Shown: in pieces, positions 40,535 through 47,686 of the stretch | Numbering within the stretch: position 1 is the first letter of the stretch | How the letters are laid out: the number at the start of each line of letters is the position of its first letter | Assembly: GCA_026707665.1 (NCBI GenBank) | Contig: JAPOWK010000058.1 | Span: 1 to 64,000, forward strand | Reading direction: 5' to 3' | Length of the DNA: 64,000 nt | Source of the DNA: Chloroflexota bacterium | GTDB taxonomy: Bacteria; Chloroflexota; Anaerolineae; Aggregatilineales; Phototrophicaceae | Position numbers and translations under genes: made by a program | The notes under the pieces: model-generated | The model's database searches: none | What the model was told of the DNA's origin: nothing | Seen by the model: only the letters and a program-made list of their open reading frames with translations

Positions 40535-41365
40535 TTACATGCGTTCCACTTCCATGAAGCTGAGCACTACGGCGGTCTCGCGCCCGAAGAAATCCACCAT
40601 CACGCGCACTTTCTCGCGCCCGGAATCGATGGAAGCCACCGTACCAGGGAAATCATTAAAGGGACCGCCGACGATGCGTACCCGTTCGCCAATCTTGTAA
40701 TCGACTTTGACCACCGTATCTTCAGAGTCCATGCGCTCCATGATGCGCTTGACCTCTTCAGGCCGCAGCGGCGTCGGCTGGCTCTCCCCGCCAACGAAAC
40801 CGACCACGCCAGGCGTATTGCGCACCGTATACCAGGCGTCCTTGTCCAGCTCGCGCTCCCAGCCGGACTCCATCGCCTCAATATCTTCTTCGCTGATTTG
40901 GCGACCGCAGCCGCCCCGCGCCACATCGCAGAGCCATTCCGTCTCGCCGTCTCCGTTGCTCTGTCCGGCGCCGCTAAGCTCGATAATAGCGCTCTTGCGG
41001 CAGGTTGGGCAGATCTTCATCCAGCGCATCTGGACCATGACGTAGCCGGGGAAGACGCGCTTCTCGACTGTGCGGCGTTTGCCGTCTTTGACTTCAATTT
41101 CGTCTTCCGTCGGGATGAGCACGTCGTAAATGAGGTCTTGCATGCCCATCGTTTCGATGCGCTGGCGCAAGGCATGCTCAACCTTTTTCTCGTAACCCGA
41201 ATAGCAGTGAATGAAGAACCAGCTTCGTTCCAGCTCGTCTTCCGCCGCCGTCCCGTCATCCAGCGTGATATTCAAGCCTTCGACATCCGCCTCGGGATCA
41301 TCAAGGAGGACCGGATTGGGATCGTAGTCGGTCAGTTCTTTGGTGTCTTGCCTCTGCTCGCTCAT
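40535..41365 (-). CDS. nusG: Transcription factor NusG with zinc-ribbon-like insertion
   Basis: The 276-residue protein has the NGN domain (SWFFIHCYSGYEKKVEHAL, FPGYVMVQM and, after the insert, DAWYTVRNTPGVVGFVGG) and a C-terminal KOW domain (VKVDYKIGERVRIVGGPF). Bacterial NusG is usually about 180 residues. The extra length comes from an acidic N-terminal tail of about 45 residues and an insertion at about 114-174. The insertion holds CPTC (119/122) and C146-x6-C153, a probable zinc ribbon. NusG couples RNA polymerase to ribosomes and Rho. It sits in its normal place between secE and rplK. Confidence 0.95.
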   Translation of the reverse strand: MSEQRQDTKELTDYDPNPVLLDDPEADVEGLNITLDDGTAAEDELERSWFFIHCYSGYEKKVEHALRQRIETMGMQDLIYDVLIPTEDEIEVKDGKRRTVEKRVFPGYVMVQMRWMKICPTCRKSAIIELSGAGQSNGDGETEWLCDVARGGCGRQISEEDIEAMESGWERELDKDAWYTVRNTPGVVGFVGGESQPTPLRPEEVKRIMERMDSEDTVVKVDYKIGERVRIVGGPFNDFPGTVASIDSGREKVRVMVDFFGRETAVVLSFMEVERM

Positions 41366-41408
41366 GAGATTTCTTTGTCCAGACTGCCAAAAGCCCTAGC
41401 TGCTCGCC

Positions 41409-41801
41409 TTAAATCGAGCCGCGCCGGATCATAAAGAAGGCGCCGCCGACCATCGCCACAATCACCGCCAGCAGCATCCAAGCCATGCCCGGGTTCAAGC
41501 CGATGCGCATGAACTCGGACCAAATCACCGCCAATATGCCCAGAAATATAGCCGAAGCGATCGTCACATTGATGCAGAGAATCGTCAGGCGGCGGGTGTC
41601 ATGCCGCGTCGGCCAAGCCACCTTGTTCAACTCCGAACGCACATTGCTGAAATAATCCACCGTCATATACAGCGGGCGCGTGATCGCATTGCCCTGCGGC
41701 TCGACCTTCGCCGTAGTCTTGACCTTGCGACTGCGCCGGCCCGGCGTCGCCTTGCCTTTCTTTTCGGTTAGCGCTCTACGCGCTTGCTCTTCGACCGCCA
41801 T
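41409..41801 (-). CDS. secE: Preprotein translocase subunit SecE
   Basis: The 130-residue protein has a basic N-terminal extension (about 1-45), the conserved amphipathic helix VRSELNKVAWPTRHDTRRLT, and a membrane helix (about 73-95). A second hydrophobic segment at about 104-125 (MAWMLLAVIVAMVGGAFFMI) follows, which is unusual because many bacterial SecE proteins have a single helix. SecE holds SecY together in the translocon. It lies 43 bases upstream of nusG. Confidence 0.93.
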   Translation of the reverse strand: MAVEEQARRALTEKKGKATPGRRSRKVKTTAKVEPQGNAITRPLYMTVDYFSNVRSELNKVAWPTRHDTRRLTILCINVTIASAIFLGILAVIWSEFMRIGLNPGMAWMLLAVIVAMVGGAFFMIRRGSI

Positions 41802-41856
41802 TTTGCAATTGCTCCCTCACCAACGTTTCGGGGGTTCTGCCCGCCCCTGATAACTA

Positions 41857-41883
41857 AGCACCGCCGCGGAGGACGGTGCTTTT
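41857..41883. terminator. Hairpin between tRNA-Trp and secE
   Basis: AGCACCG and CGGTGCT form a seven-base stem around a ten-base loop. A short T-run follows only on the + strand, opposite to the genes. On the transcribed strand it may act as a processing site or weak attenuator separating the tRNA from the secE message. Confidence 0.4.
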
Positions 41884-41894
41884 AGGATTCAATA

Positions 41895-41967
41895 CAGGGG
41901 CAGAAAGACTCGAACTCTCGACCTACGGTTTTGGAGACCGTCGCTCTACCAACTGAGCTATACCCCT
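41895..41967 (-). tRNA. tRNA-Trp (anticodon CCA)
   Basis: The 73-base gene folds into a complete cloverleaf: acceptor AGGGGTA pairs with TGCCCCT, the D-arm contains GCTCAGTTGG, the anticodon loop is CTCCAAA, and the T-arm contains GTTCGAGT. The 3' CCA is not encoded. It lies between rpmG and secE. Confidence 0.95.
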
Positions 41968-42017
41968 ATGCTATCGGCGCGTCCCATGATTACTATACAC
42001 CAATACGCGGCGCAATT

Positions 42018-42179
42018 CTACTTGGTTTCGCGGTACAGCACATGCTTGCGCAAGTAGGGATCATATTTGCGCAATTCGAGGCGCCCCTGCGTATTGCGCC
42101 GGCTCTTCTCGGTGATATACATGTGACCGCTTTCCGTGCTGCGCAGCTTGACGACGATGCGCTGTCCCTTCTTCGCCAT
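42018..42179 (-). CDS. rpmG: 50S ribosomal protein L33
   Basis: This 53-residue protein reads [20 protein letters not shown] at its N-terminus and ends with [18 protein letters not shown]. It lacks cysteines, so it is the zinc-free form of L33. The start is preceded by AAGGGAAG. Its position between tRNA-Thr and tRNA-Trp upstream of secE is a conserved arrangement in bacteria. Confidence 0.95.
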   Translation of the reverse strand: MAKKGQRIVVKLRSTESGHMYITEKSRRNTQGRLELRKYDPYLRKHVLYRETK

Positions 42180-42220
42180 GATCTTCCCTTTAGCTAATCA
42201 CCTGCATCTCTCTGGACAAG

Positions 42221-42292
42221 AGCCTCCGATGAGATTTGAACTCATGACCTCGCCCTTACCAAGGGAGCGCTCTACCCCTGAGCTACGGAGGC
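42221..42292 (-). tRNA. tRNA-Thr (anticodon GGT)
   Basis: The 72-base gene has acceptor GCCTCCG pairing with CGGAGGC, D-arm GCTCAGGGGTAGAGC, anticodon loop TTGGTAA and T-arm GTTCAAAT. One pair of the anticodon stem (28:42, T-C) is mismatched. CCA is not encoded. Confidence 0.9.
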
Positions 42293-42336
42293 GCGCAACC
42301 GCTCGCCACGCTGAGGCAAGTGGTTCGCGTCAAAAG

Positions 42337-42419
42337 TGGGCCGGACTGGATTCGAACCAGTGTAGGCTCTCGCCAGCGAATTTACAGTCCGCCCCCTTTA
42401 GCCACTCGGGCACCGACCC
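42337..42419 (-). tRNA. tRNA-Tyr (anticodon GTA)
   Basis: The 83-base class II tRNA has acceptor GGGTCGG pairing with CCGGCCC (one G-T pair), anticodon loop CTGTAAA, a long variable arm (about 13 bases) and T-arm GTTCGAAT. CCA is not encoded. Confidence 0.95.
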
Positions 42420-42442
42420 ATCTCATGCGGCTGTTAAAGCCT

Positions 42443-42515
42443 AGCCACCACTGGGACTCGAACCCAGAACAACCTGTTTACAAAACAGGTGCTCTGCCAA
42501 TTGAGCTATGGTGGC
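42443..42515 (-). tRNA. tRNA-Thr (anticodon TGT)
   Basis: The 73-base gene has acceptor GCCACCA pairing with TGGTGGC, D-arm GCTCAATTGGCAGAGC, anticodon stem-loop CCTGT-TTTGTAA-ACAGG and T-arm GTTCGAGT. It is the first transcribed element behind the promoter at 42581-42609. Confidence 0.95.
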
Positions 42516-42580
42516 GCAACCGCGAAATTGTACCACGCTGGCAGAGCGCGCTCAAGGTTTGCTTCCCGCGACGAACAGCG

Positions 42581-42609
42581 ATTTTACGACGCCGCGTCCG
42601 CGCTGTCAA
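42581..42609 (-). promoter_or_regulatory. Strong promoter of the tRNA/rpmG/secE/nusG/rplKA operon
   Basis: On the minus strand a perfect TTGACA (42604-42609) and TAAAAT (42581-42586) are 17 bases apart. Transcription would start about 60 bases upstream of the mature tRNA-Thr(TGT). It is the best consensus promoter of the region and probably drives the whole tRNA and ribosomal protein operon. Confidence 0.88.
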
Positions 42610-42620
42610 GATAGATTGGC

Positions 42621-43535
42621 TCAGCCGTCAGACACATCGGGCTCAAGAAAATCAGGGCGCGCCCAAGCCGGATCAGGATAGGCATAGAAGCCGCGCCCGC
42701 TCTTCACCCCCAGGTCGCCCCGCTCCACTCTCTCGGTCAGGATCGGCTTCGGCATATCATCAGGATCGCCGCTTTCCGCCGCATATAGAAGCTCGATATC
42801 GCGTATGACATCCAGTCCAATGCGATCCATTTGCGCGAAGGGCGGCGGTTTCTCGCGCCCGAACTTGATCATCCAGGCGCGGTCGATATCTTCAATGCTG
42901 GCCACGCCGCTATCAGCCACGCGCATCGCCTCTTTCTTGACCGCCCGCCACACCCGATTGAAGACGAAGCCGGTGCTCTCCTTCTGGACGCGCAGCGGCA
43001 GAATGCGAATCGCGCGCGCAAATGCCGTCAGCGCGTCGAGCACCTCCGGAAGCGTGCAACTGCCGCCCCCAATCTCGACCATCGGGCTGTCCCAGACCGG
43101 CAGATAAAAGTGCAAATTAGCGACTCGCTCGGGTCGTTCGGTGGCGTCTTCCAGCGTGCTGACGCGGATGGACGAGCTATTCGTGGCGAGGATGGCATCG
43201 GCTGTCAACAGACGATCGAGCTGGGCGAAGATTTCCCGCTTGAGCGCCATCCGCTCGGGCGCCGCTTCAATCGCCAGGTCGGCATCGGCCAGCGCCGCCG
43301 CCAGTTGTGGCTGGAAGCAGATATTCTCGAATATGCGAGATGCCTCCGCCGCAGAAAGCGCGCCCGTCTCAACCCATTGACCCACGACGCCCCGCTGCCA
43401 TTGCTCCGCTTCGGTCAGCACGCAGGCGGTCAAATCATAGAGCGACACCGGGAAACCGTGCCGAGCGCATTGCAAGGCGATTTGCCGCCCCATTGTGCCG
43501 GCGCCGATCACCGCCAGCCGCTGGATCTTCCTCAT
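42621..43535 (-). CDS. 3-hydroxyacyl-CoA dehydrogenase family protein (copy 2)
   Basis: The 304-residue protein has a Rossmann domain with GAGTMGRQIALQCARHG and IEAAPERMALKREIF, then NLHFYLPVWDSPMVEIGGG. The C-terminal HADH domain includes KESTGFVFNRVWRAVKKEAMR and DRIGLDVIRDIE. NLHFYLPVW stands where the catalytic His-containing loop (HFFNPP) usually is: the His is kept, while the following residues differ. It overlaps the upstream paralogue by four bases (ATGA), so both are co-translated. It probably oxidises a 3-hydroxy acyl-CoA or a related hydroxy acid with NAD. Confidence 0.88.
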   Translation of the reverse strand: MRKIQRLAVIGAGTMGRQIALQCARHGFPVSLYDLTACVLTEAEQWQRGVVGQWVETGALSAAEASRIFENICFQPQLAAALADADLAIEAAPERMALKREIFAQLDRLLTADAILATNSSSIRVSTLEDATERPERVANLHFYLPVWDSPMVEIGGGSCTLPEVLDALTAFARAIRILPLRVQKESTGFVFNRVWRAVKKEAMRVADSGVASIEDIDRAWMIKFGREKPPPFAQMDRIGLDVIRDIELLYAAESGDPDDMPKPILTERVERGDLGVKSGRGFYAYPDPAWARPDFLEPDVSDG

Positions 43536-44503
43536 GCCGAATCCTTCGCGCCCCGGTCAGCCGGCGCGGAAAACTCGTCCAGCAGCCGCGATAGCGCCGC
43601 ATAGCGTTTATCACGCTCGATCAGCAAGGCTGCCCGCTCGTCTTCACTGTAATCATAGAATCCCGCCAGCTCTTTGACGCCCTGACGCCCTTCCGCCACG
43701 ATCTCCCGCAGCGCCGCCGGCGCCTCCCATTCAGCGCCCAATCCTCTCGCGAGCACATCCATGATATTGACGTAGACATCAAGGCCCGCCATGTCGGCAA
43801 TTTGAAAGGGACCGTAGAAGGGCAGCCGGAAACCGAAGCTGCTGCGCACCACTTCATCAATTTCTTGCGGCGTCGCCAAACCCGCTTCCACGCATGCCAG
43901 CGCCTCCCGGAAAAGCGCAAACTGAATCCGATTGGCGACAAAGCCAGGACCACTGGCTACCGTCGCCGGTTTCTTGCCTATCGCCAGCAGGAATTCGCGC
44001 GCGCGCTCAACGACCGCCGGATCCGTATGCGCCGATGGGATGACCTCGACACCGGGCGTCCACTCGGGCGGATTAAACCAGTGCAAGCCCAAGAAGCGCT
44101 CATTGCGCTCGACGAAAGCGGCGAGTTCGTCTATCGGCAGCGACGATGTATTGCTGGCGATAATCGCATCAGCTGGCGCCCCCGCGTCGCAGGCAGCCAG
44201 CACATCACGCTTGATCTCGACTCGCTCTGGCACCGCCTCAAAAACCAGATCGGCCGTAGCAACCGCCCCCGTAATATCGCGCGCCGCGCGCACCGACCGC
44301 GCCACCTCGACCGCAGTATCCGGCAGCAAACCGGCGTCGACATGGTTGCGGACGCGCTGCGCCAGGCGCTCCAGCGCGCACTGCGATGCTTCCGGCGTCT
44401 CGTCGAGGAGGGTGACTTCCAGCCCGGCCAGCGCGAAGCACTGGGCGACGCCCAAGCCCATCGTGCCCGCGCCGATGATGGCAGTGCGTCCGATAGAGTC
44501 CAT
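43532..44503 (-). CDS. 3-hydroxyacyl-CoA dehydrogenase family protein (copy 1)
   Basis: The 323-residue protein has GAGTMGLGVAQCFALAGLEV at the N-terminus, FEAVPERVEIKRDVL, SNTSSLPIDELA and the catalytic HWFNPPEW, followed by GPGFVANRIQFALFREALA and a second helical domain. The loop HWFNPP is close to the canonical HFFNPP. It is a stand-alone short-form HADH, without the enoyl-CoA hydratase half of the large FadB-type enzymes. It is the first gene of the pair and lies five bases downstream of the coiled-coil protein gene, so all three may be co-transcribed. Confidence 0.9.
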   Translation of the reverse strand: MDSIGRTAIIGAGTMGLGVAQCFALAGLEVTLLDETPEASQCALERLAQRVRNHVDAGLLPDTAVEVARSVRAARDITGAVATADLVFEAVPERVEIKRDVLAACDAGAPADAIIASNTSSLPIDELAAFVERNERFLGLHWFNPPEWTPGVEVIPSAHTDPAVVERAREFLLAIGKKPATVASGPGFVANRIQFALFREALACVEAGLATPQEIDEVVRSSFGFRLPFYGPFQIADMAGLDVYVNIMDVLARGLGAEWEAPAALREIVAEGRQGVKELAGFYDYSEDERAALLIERDKRYAALSRLLDEFSAPADRGAKDSA

Positions 44504-44508
44504 GCTTC

Positions 44509-45234
44509 TTACCGATCAAACCATAGCCGGGAGACCACCTGACCGGATATGTCAGGGTGCCACTCGCCAACGAACGACGACATGTTCGCCAGAATCTGAT
44601 CCGTGTACATAACTACGGTTGAATGAGGCACAAGAATGCCGCCAAATGACTGCAAGAACTCTACCGCCTCTGTTTCTTCCCAGTCGATCTCGCCCGCCGT
44701 CCGTGCAAAGGCGCTCTCCCACCAAACGTCAAGCATGGTCTTATCGATTCCGTACTGGATGCAGTATTGCCGCAGGGGGCTCGCCCCCTCCTTTTGATCC
44801 ACGATAAAAGCCTGATAATCCGAATAGCGGGCGGACTCGACGGAGGAAGCCTGACCGTTTTCACCCATCAAGTAATCTGAAAGAACTCGGCTCTCGTTCA
44901 GGACGCAGGCAGCAATCTGCTGCGCCCAATTAAAGGCGTACAATTCGATGTGAGATTCGGTCACCACAATCGACGCCATCTCGAGCTTTGCGGCCCTCTC
45001 CGCTAGCTCGCTTCTCAGTTCGACCAATTCGCCTGACGCGGCCGCCAATTGATCCGACACGTTTTGAAACTCAGCAGTTTTCCCGTCGAGATCTTGCTGC
45101 AGTTCTGTGATCTGACTCAAAATACTTAGGACGCCACCAAATACCAAAAGAACTACAATTCCGACAGCGACCAGTGCACTCATCAACTTGGCCCAGCATC
45201 CTGACTGACCCTCACCGCTGTGCTTCTTTTTCAT
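44509..45234 (-). CDS. Single-pass membrane coiled-coil protein, unknown (A)
   Basis: The 241-residue protein has a basic N-terminal tail, one membrane helix (about 16-40, ALVAVGIVVLLVFGGVLSIL), a coiled coil (about 41-88, ITELQQDLDGKTAEFQNVS and on) and a mixed domain with several Cys and Trp (DYQAFIVDQ, LDVWWESAFART). I do not recognise the family. It has the same layout, and the same VFGGV at the end of the membrane helix, as the next upstream gene at 45.4-46.3 kb. It lies five bases upstream of the HADH pair. Confidence 0.7.
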   Translation of the reverse strand: MKKKHSGEGQSGCWAKLMSALVAVGIVVLLVFGGVLSILSQITELQQDLDGKTAEFQNVSDQLAAASGELVELRSELAERAAKLEMASIVVTESHIELYAFNWAQQIAACVLNESRVLSDYLMGENGQASSVESARYSDYQAFIVDQKEGASPLRQYCIQYGIDKTMLDVWWESAFARTAGEIDWEETEAVEFLQSFGGILVPHSTVVMYTDQILANMSSFVGEWHPDISGQVVSRLWFDR

Positions 45235-45333
45235 TTGAAACCCCGTGTCTAGTTCAACGTCGGCAGAATGCTTGCGAATGATTTAGAATGATTCACACGT
45301 AAAAATAAGTTGCAGAAAACAAACTGCTGCTGC

Positions 45334-45378
45334 AAACAAAACAAGGGCAAAACACCCCAGCCGGAGCGCTCTGCCCTT
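45334..45378 (-). terminator. Rho-independent-like terminator after the second coiled-coil gene
   Basis: On the minus strand AAGGGCA pairs with TGCCCTT around a 22-base loop and is followed by GTTTTGTTTG. It ends the message of the gene at 45429-46259. The loop is long, so efficiency is uncertain. Confidence 0.55.
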
Positions 45379-45428
45379 CTATTGGTTTAGAAGACCGAAT
45401 ACTTCGTTATCAGCCCGCAGCTTCGGAA

Positions 45429-46259
45429 CTAACGGCCCCAGCCTGGATGACGGCCGCGCCGCCGCCGCCCATCCACCACCAGCATTTCCTCGCTGACGTA
45501 TTGCGACTGATAGGCATAGGCTTGCATCTGCATCGCCTGTGCCTGCGCCGCGACCACCGTGCCGCAACCCAGACTGGCGTTATTCAAACAGCGCAGCACA
45601 TCCTGCCCCGGCGCCGTCGTCGTCAGAATGACTTGCGTCCGCTCGGCGTATGAGGCGTATTGCTCGACCTCGTGCAATGCCTCTTGCCCGCTATAGTACA
45701 GGGCGCCGGCATCGCTCTCGACAAACATGCGCACCTGCGAAGCGGCGAAACGTTCGCGATAAGCCGTCTGCATCTGGCGCTCGCTCGTCACGATCACGCT
45801 CCACTGAGGCTGGTTGCGCAGCCGCTGCAGTTCCATCTGCGTAGCGCGCAGCGCCTGATCCGTCGCGATCAGTTGCTCATTGCGTTGCGCCAGCGCCTGT
45901 AAGGTATAGCCCCAGCGCTGCTTCAACTGATCCTTGGCGTGATTCAGTATGACGATTTGGTTCCCAGCCGCCTCTAGCTGCTGCTGGCCAACCTCTAACT
46001 TCCGCCCCATCCTGTCGACCTCAGCGGCCGTGCTGGCGAGCTCGTTCTCGGCGGCAACCAACTGCGTACGCGTATTGTCAAGCGCGTTCCGCGTCTTCCC
46101 TAGCTCGTATTGGCTGGCCGCCAGTGCCTCATGCGCCGCGGACAACTCGCTCGTCAGATTCTTCACACCGCCGAATACCAGCACGGCGATGATAACGAAG
46201 GTGATGAGCAAGCCGAGAAGCCGCGACCAAAACGGTGACCTTCTCTCTACACGCTTCAT
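45429..46259 (-). CDS. Single-pass membrane coiled-coil protein, unknown (B)
   Basis: The 276-residue protein starts MKRVERRSPFW, has one membrane helix (about 13-31, LLGLLITFVIIAVLVFGGV), and then a long coiled coil (about 35-145). A C-terminal domain has ALYYSGQEALHEVEQYASYA, CLNNASLGCG, a Gln-rich AQAQAMQMQAYAYQSQY and a basic tail (GRRRRGRHPGWGR). GGAGG precedes the ATG at 46259 by five bases, and a good promoter lies at 46305-46333. I do not recognise the family. Architecture and the VFGGV motif suggest common origin with the neighbour at 44.5 kb. Confidence 0.72.
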   Translation of the reverse strand: MKRVERRSPFWSRLLGLLITFVIIAVLVFGGVKNLTSELSAAHEALAASQYELGKTRNALDNTRTQLVAAENELASTAAEVDRMGRKLEVGQQQLEAAGNQIVILNHAKDQLKQRWGYTLQALAQRNEQLIATDQALRATQMELQRLRNQPQWSVIVTSERQMQTAYRERFAASQVRMFVESDAGALYYSGQEALHEVEQYASYAERTQVILTTTAPGQDVLRCLNNASLGCGTVVAAQAQAMQMQAYAYQSQYVSEEMLVVDGRRRRGRHPGWGR

Positions 46260-46304
46260 TTCAACCTCCAAATAACTATGCATTTTTACCGCGCATACTG
46301 CGTG

Positions 46305-46333
46305 ATTCTAACACAGCATGCGTTCATTCCCAA
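46305..46333 (-). promoter_or_regulatory. Promoter of coiled-coil gene B
   Basis: On the minus strand TTGGGA (46328-46333) and TAGAAT (46305-46310) are 17 bases apart. The -35 begins directly after the sdhB stop codon, so the gene is separated from the sdh operon transcriptionally. Confidence 0.65.
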
Positions 46334-47077
46334 CTAGTGTATCGCACTTGTTTCGATAATGCCAACATTTGTCCCTTTTCGGATCGCCAATTTGACCTCG
46401 CCGATCGCTTTGGTCACCTCAATGTCGCGCGGGCAAGCCGGCGTGCAATTGAAAATGGTTCGGCAGCGCCATACTCCGTTCGGCTCGCTGAGGATATCCA
46501 GCCGCTCTTGACCCGCCTGATCGCGGCTGTCAAAGATGAAGCGATGCGCGCCGACGATGGCGGCCGGACCTACATAATGCCCGTTCGCCCAGAAACTAGG
46601 ACAAGAAGTCGTGCAACATGCACAAAGGATGCACTTGGTCGTATCATCGAATTGCTCGCGGTCGGCCTGTGTTTGGAGGCGTTCGCGGCCATCTTCCGGC
46701 AGCGGATCCTCATTGACGAAGAAGGGCATCACCTGCTTGTAGTGATCGAAGAAGGGCGTCATATCGACAATCAAATCCTTGACAACAGGCAATCCCAATA
46801 TCGGCTCCACCTGAACTTTCTCGCCCACATCGCGGATGAGAATCTTGCAAGCCAGCCGGTTGACGCCATTGATGCGCATGGCATCGGAACCGCAGACCCC
46901 ATGCGCGCAGGAACGCCGCAGCGACAGCGACCCGTCCTGCTCCCACTTGATGCGGTGCAGCATCTCCAGCACGCGGTCGGTCGGGTCCACGTCTTTCAGC
47001 ACGAATTCCTGCCAATATGGCTTAACCAAGTCGGGCAAATCCGGGTTCTGACGTCTGATTCTGAAGGTTACGTCCAT
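46334..47077 (-). CDS. sdhB: Succinate dehydrogenase iron-sulfur subunit
   Basis: The 247-residue protein carries three clusters: the [2Fe-2S] site SCAHGVCGSDAM (with Asp in place of the third Cys, as in E. coli) with C in RLACK; the [4Fe-4S] site CILCACCTTSCPSF; and the [3Fe-4S] site with FNCTPACPRDIEV. It passes electrons from SdhA to the membrane subunits and quinone. It is the last sdh gene, 15 bases after the small ORF at 47.1 kb. Confidence 0.96.
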   Translation of the reverse strand: MDVTFRIRRQNPDLPDLVKPYWQEFVLKDVDPTDRVLEMLHRIKWEQDGSLSLRRSCAHGVCGSDAMRINGVNRLACKILIRDVGEKVQVEPILGLPVVKDLIVDMTPFFDHYKQVMPFFVNEDPLPEDGRERLQTQADREQFDDTTKCILCACCTTSCPSFWANGHYVGPAAIVGAHRFIFDSRDQAGQERLDILSEPNGVWRCRTIFNCTPACPRDIEVTKAIGEVKLAIRKGTNVGIIETSAIH

Positions 47078-47092
47078 TCGTTCACATCCAGT

Positions 47093-47422
47093 CTACATGC
47101 GAATAAACATGACAAGCGCCACGATATAGATGGAGACAGCGATACAAGCCGTAAAAATGACGCGCTCTTCTTTTGACAGGGACTTGATACAGTATTCGAT
47201 TTTCACCGCTTCGATAAGTAGCGCGCCCGCCGCTTTGAGCAAGTAGTACTGAATATACAATTGAAGCTTGCGTAGATGCAAATAAAAATACTGAAGCAGC
47301 AAGCCATAGAATCGAAATACATCAATGATTGTTCTCACCGCCCGCTTATGCCTCATATCGGTCTGCTCAATATCCCCGGCGCAATGGCGATGTTTTGCGC
47401 CGTCGGGTTCTGATGATTGCAT
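47093..47422 (-). CDS. Small membrane protein inside the sdh operon, unknown
   Basis: The 109-residue protein has a hydrophilic N-terminus, an aromatic amphipathic middle (DVFRFYGLLLQYFYLHLRKL, then QLYIQYYLLKAAGALLIEA) and a C-terminal membrane helix (about 88-108). GGAG precedes the ATG at 47422. I do not recognise it; it is not a canonical SdhC or SdhD, which are fused elsewhere in the operon. It lies between sdhA and sdhB with a 15-base gap to sdhB, so it may be an additional small subunit or an intruder. It looks AT-richer than its neighbours. Confidence 0.5.
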   Translation of the reverse strand: MQSSEPDGAKHRHCAGDIEQTDMRHKRAVRTIIDVFRFYGLLLQYFYLHLRKLQLYIQYYLLKAAGALLIEAVKIEYCIKSLSKEERVIFTACIAVSIYIVALVMFIRM

Positions 47423-47453
47423 GCAAATCTCACTCCACCGCTTTGCTTGTGGC

Positions 47454-47477
47454 GGGTGACACAAGTGTCGCCCCTAC
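47454..47477. repeat. Family A palindrome, copy 4
   Basis: GGGTGACAC and GTGTCGCCC form the arms, followed by CTAC, with one mismatch in the stem. It lies between sdhA and the small ORF. Confidence 0.8.
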
Positions 47478-47584
47478 AGTCTGCTCAAATTGCCTTCGAC
47501 TCGCAGAGTTGCCCCTGTATACACAATCTAAGCCCCCAGCCATACGATGTCCATCGTGCATTACAAGAACGTCGCTAGTCATCT

Positions 47585-47647
47585 CCCCTTCCCTTTCTCG
47601 CTGGATGCCCCCCATCGAGATGGCGGGAAAGAGGCTGGGGGATGGGC
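47585..47647. repeat. Family B foldback repeat, copy 4, with nested hairpin
   Basis: CCCCTTCCCTTTCTCGCTGG on the left and AGAGGCTGGGGGATGGG on the right pair as the outer arms. Inside sits a second inverted repeat, GCCCCCCATC-GA-GATGGCGGG. The same nested arrangement occurs in copy 6. Confidence 0.8.
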
Positions 47648-47686
47648 TTAGCAACGCGTCGCCCCCCAACCTTCAATGGTAACACG

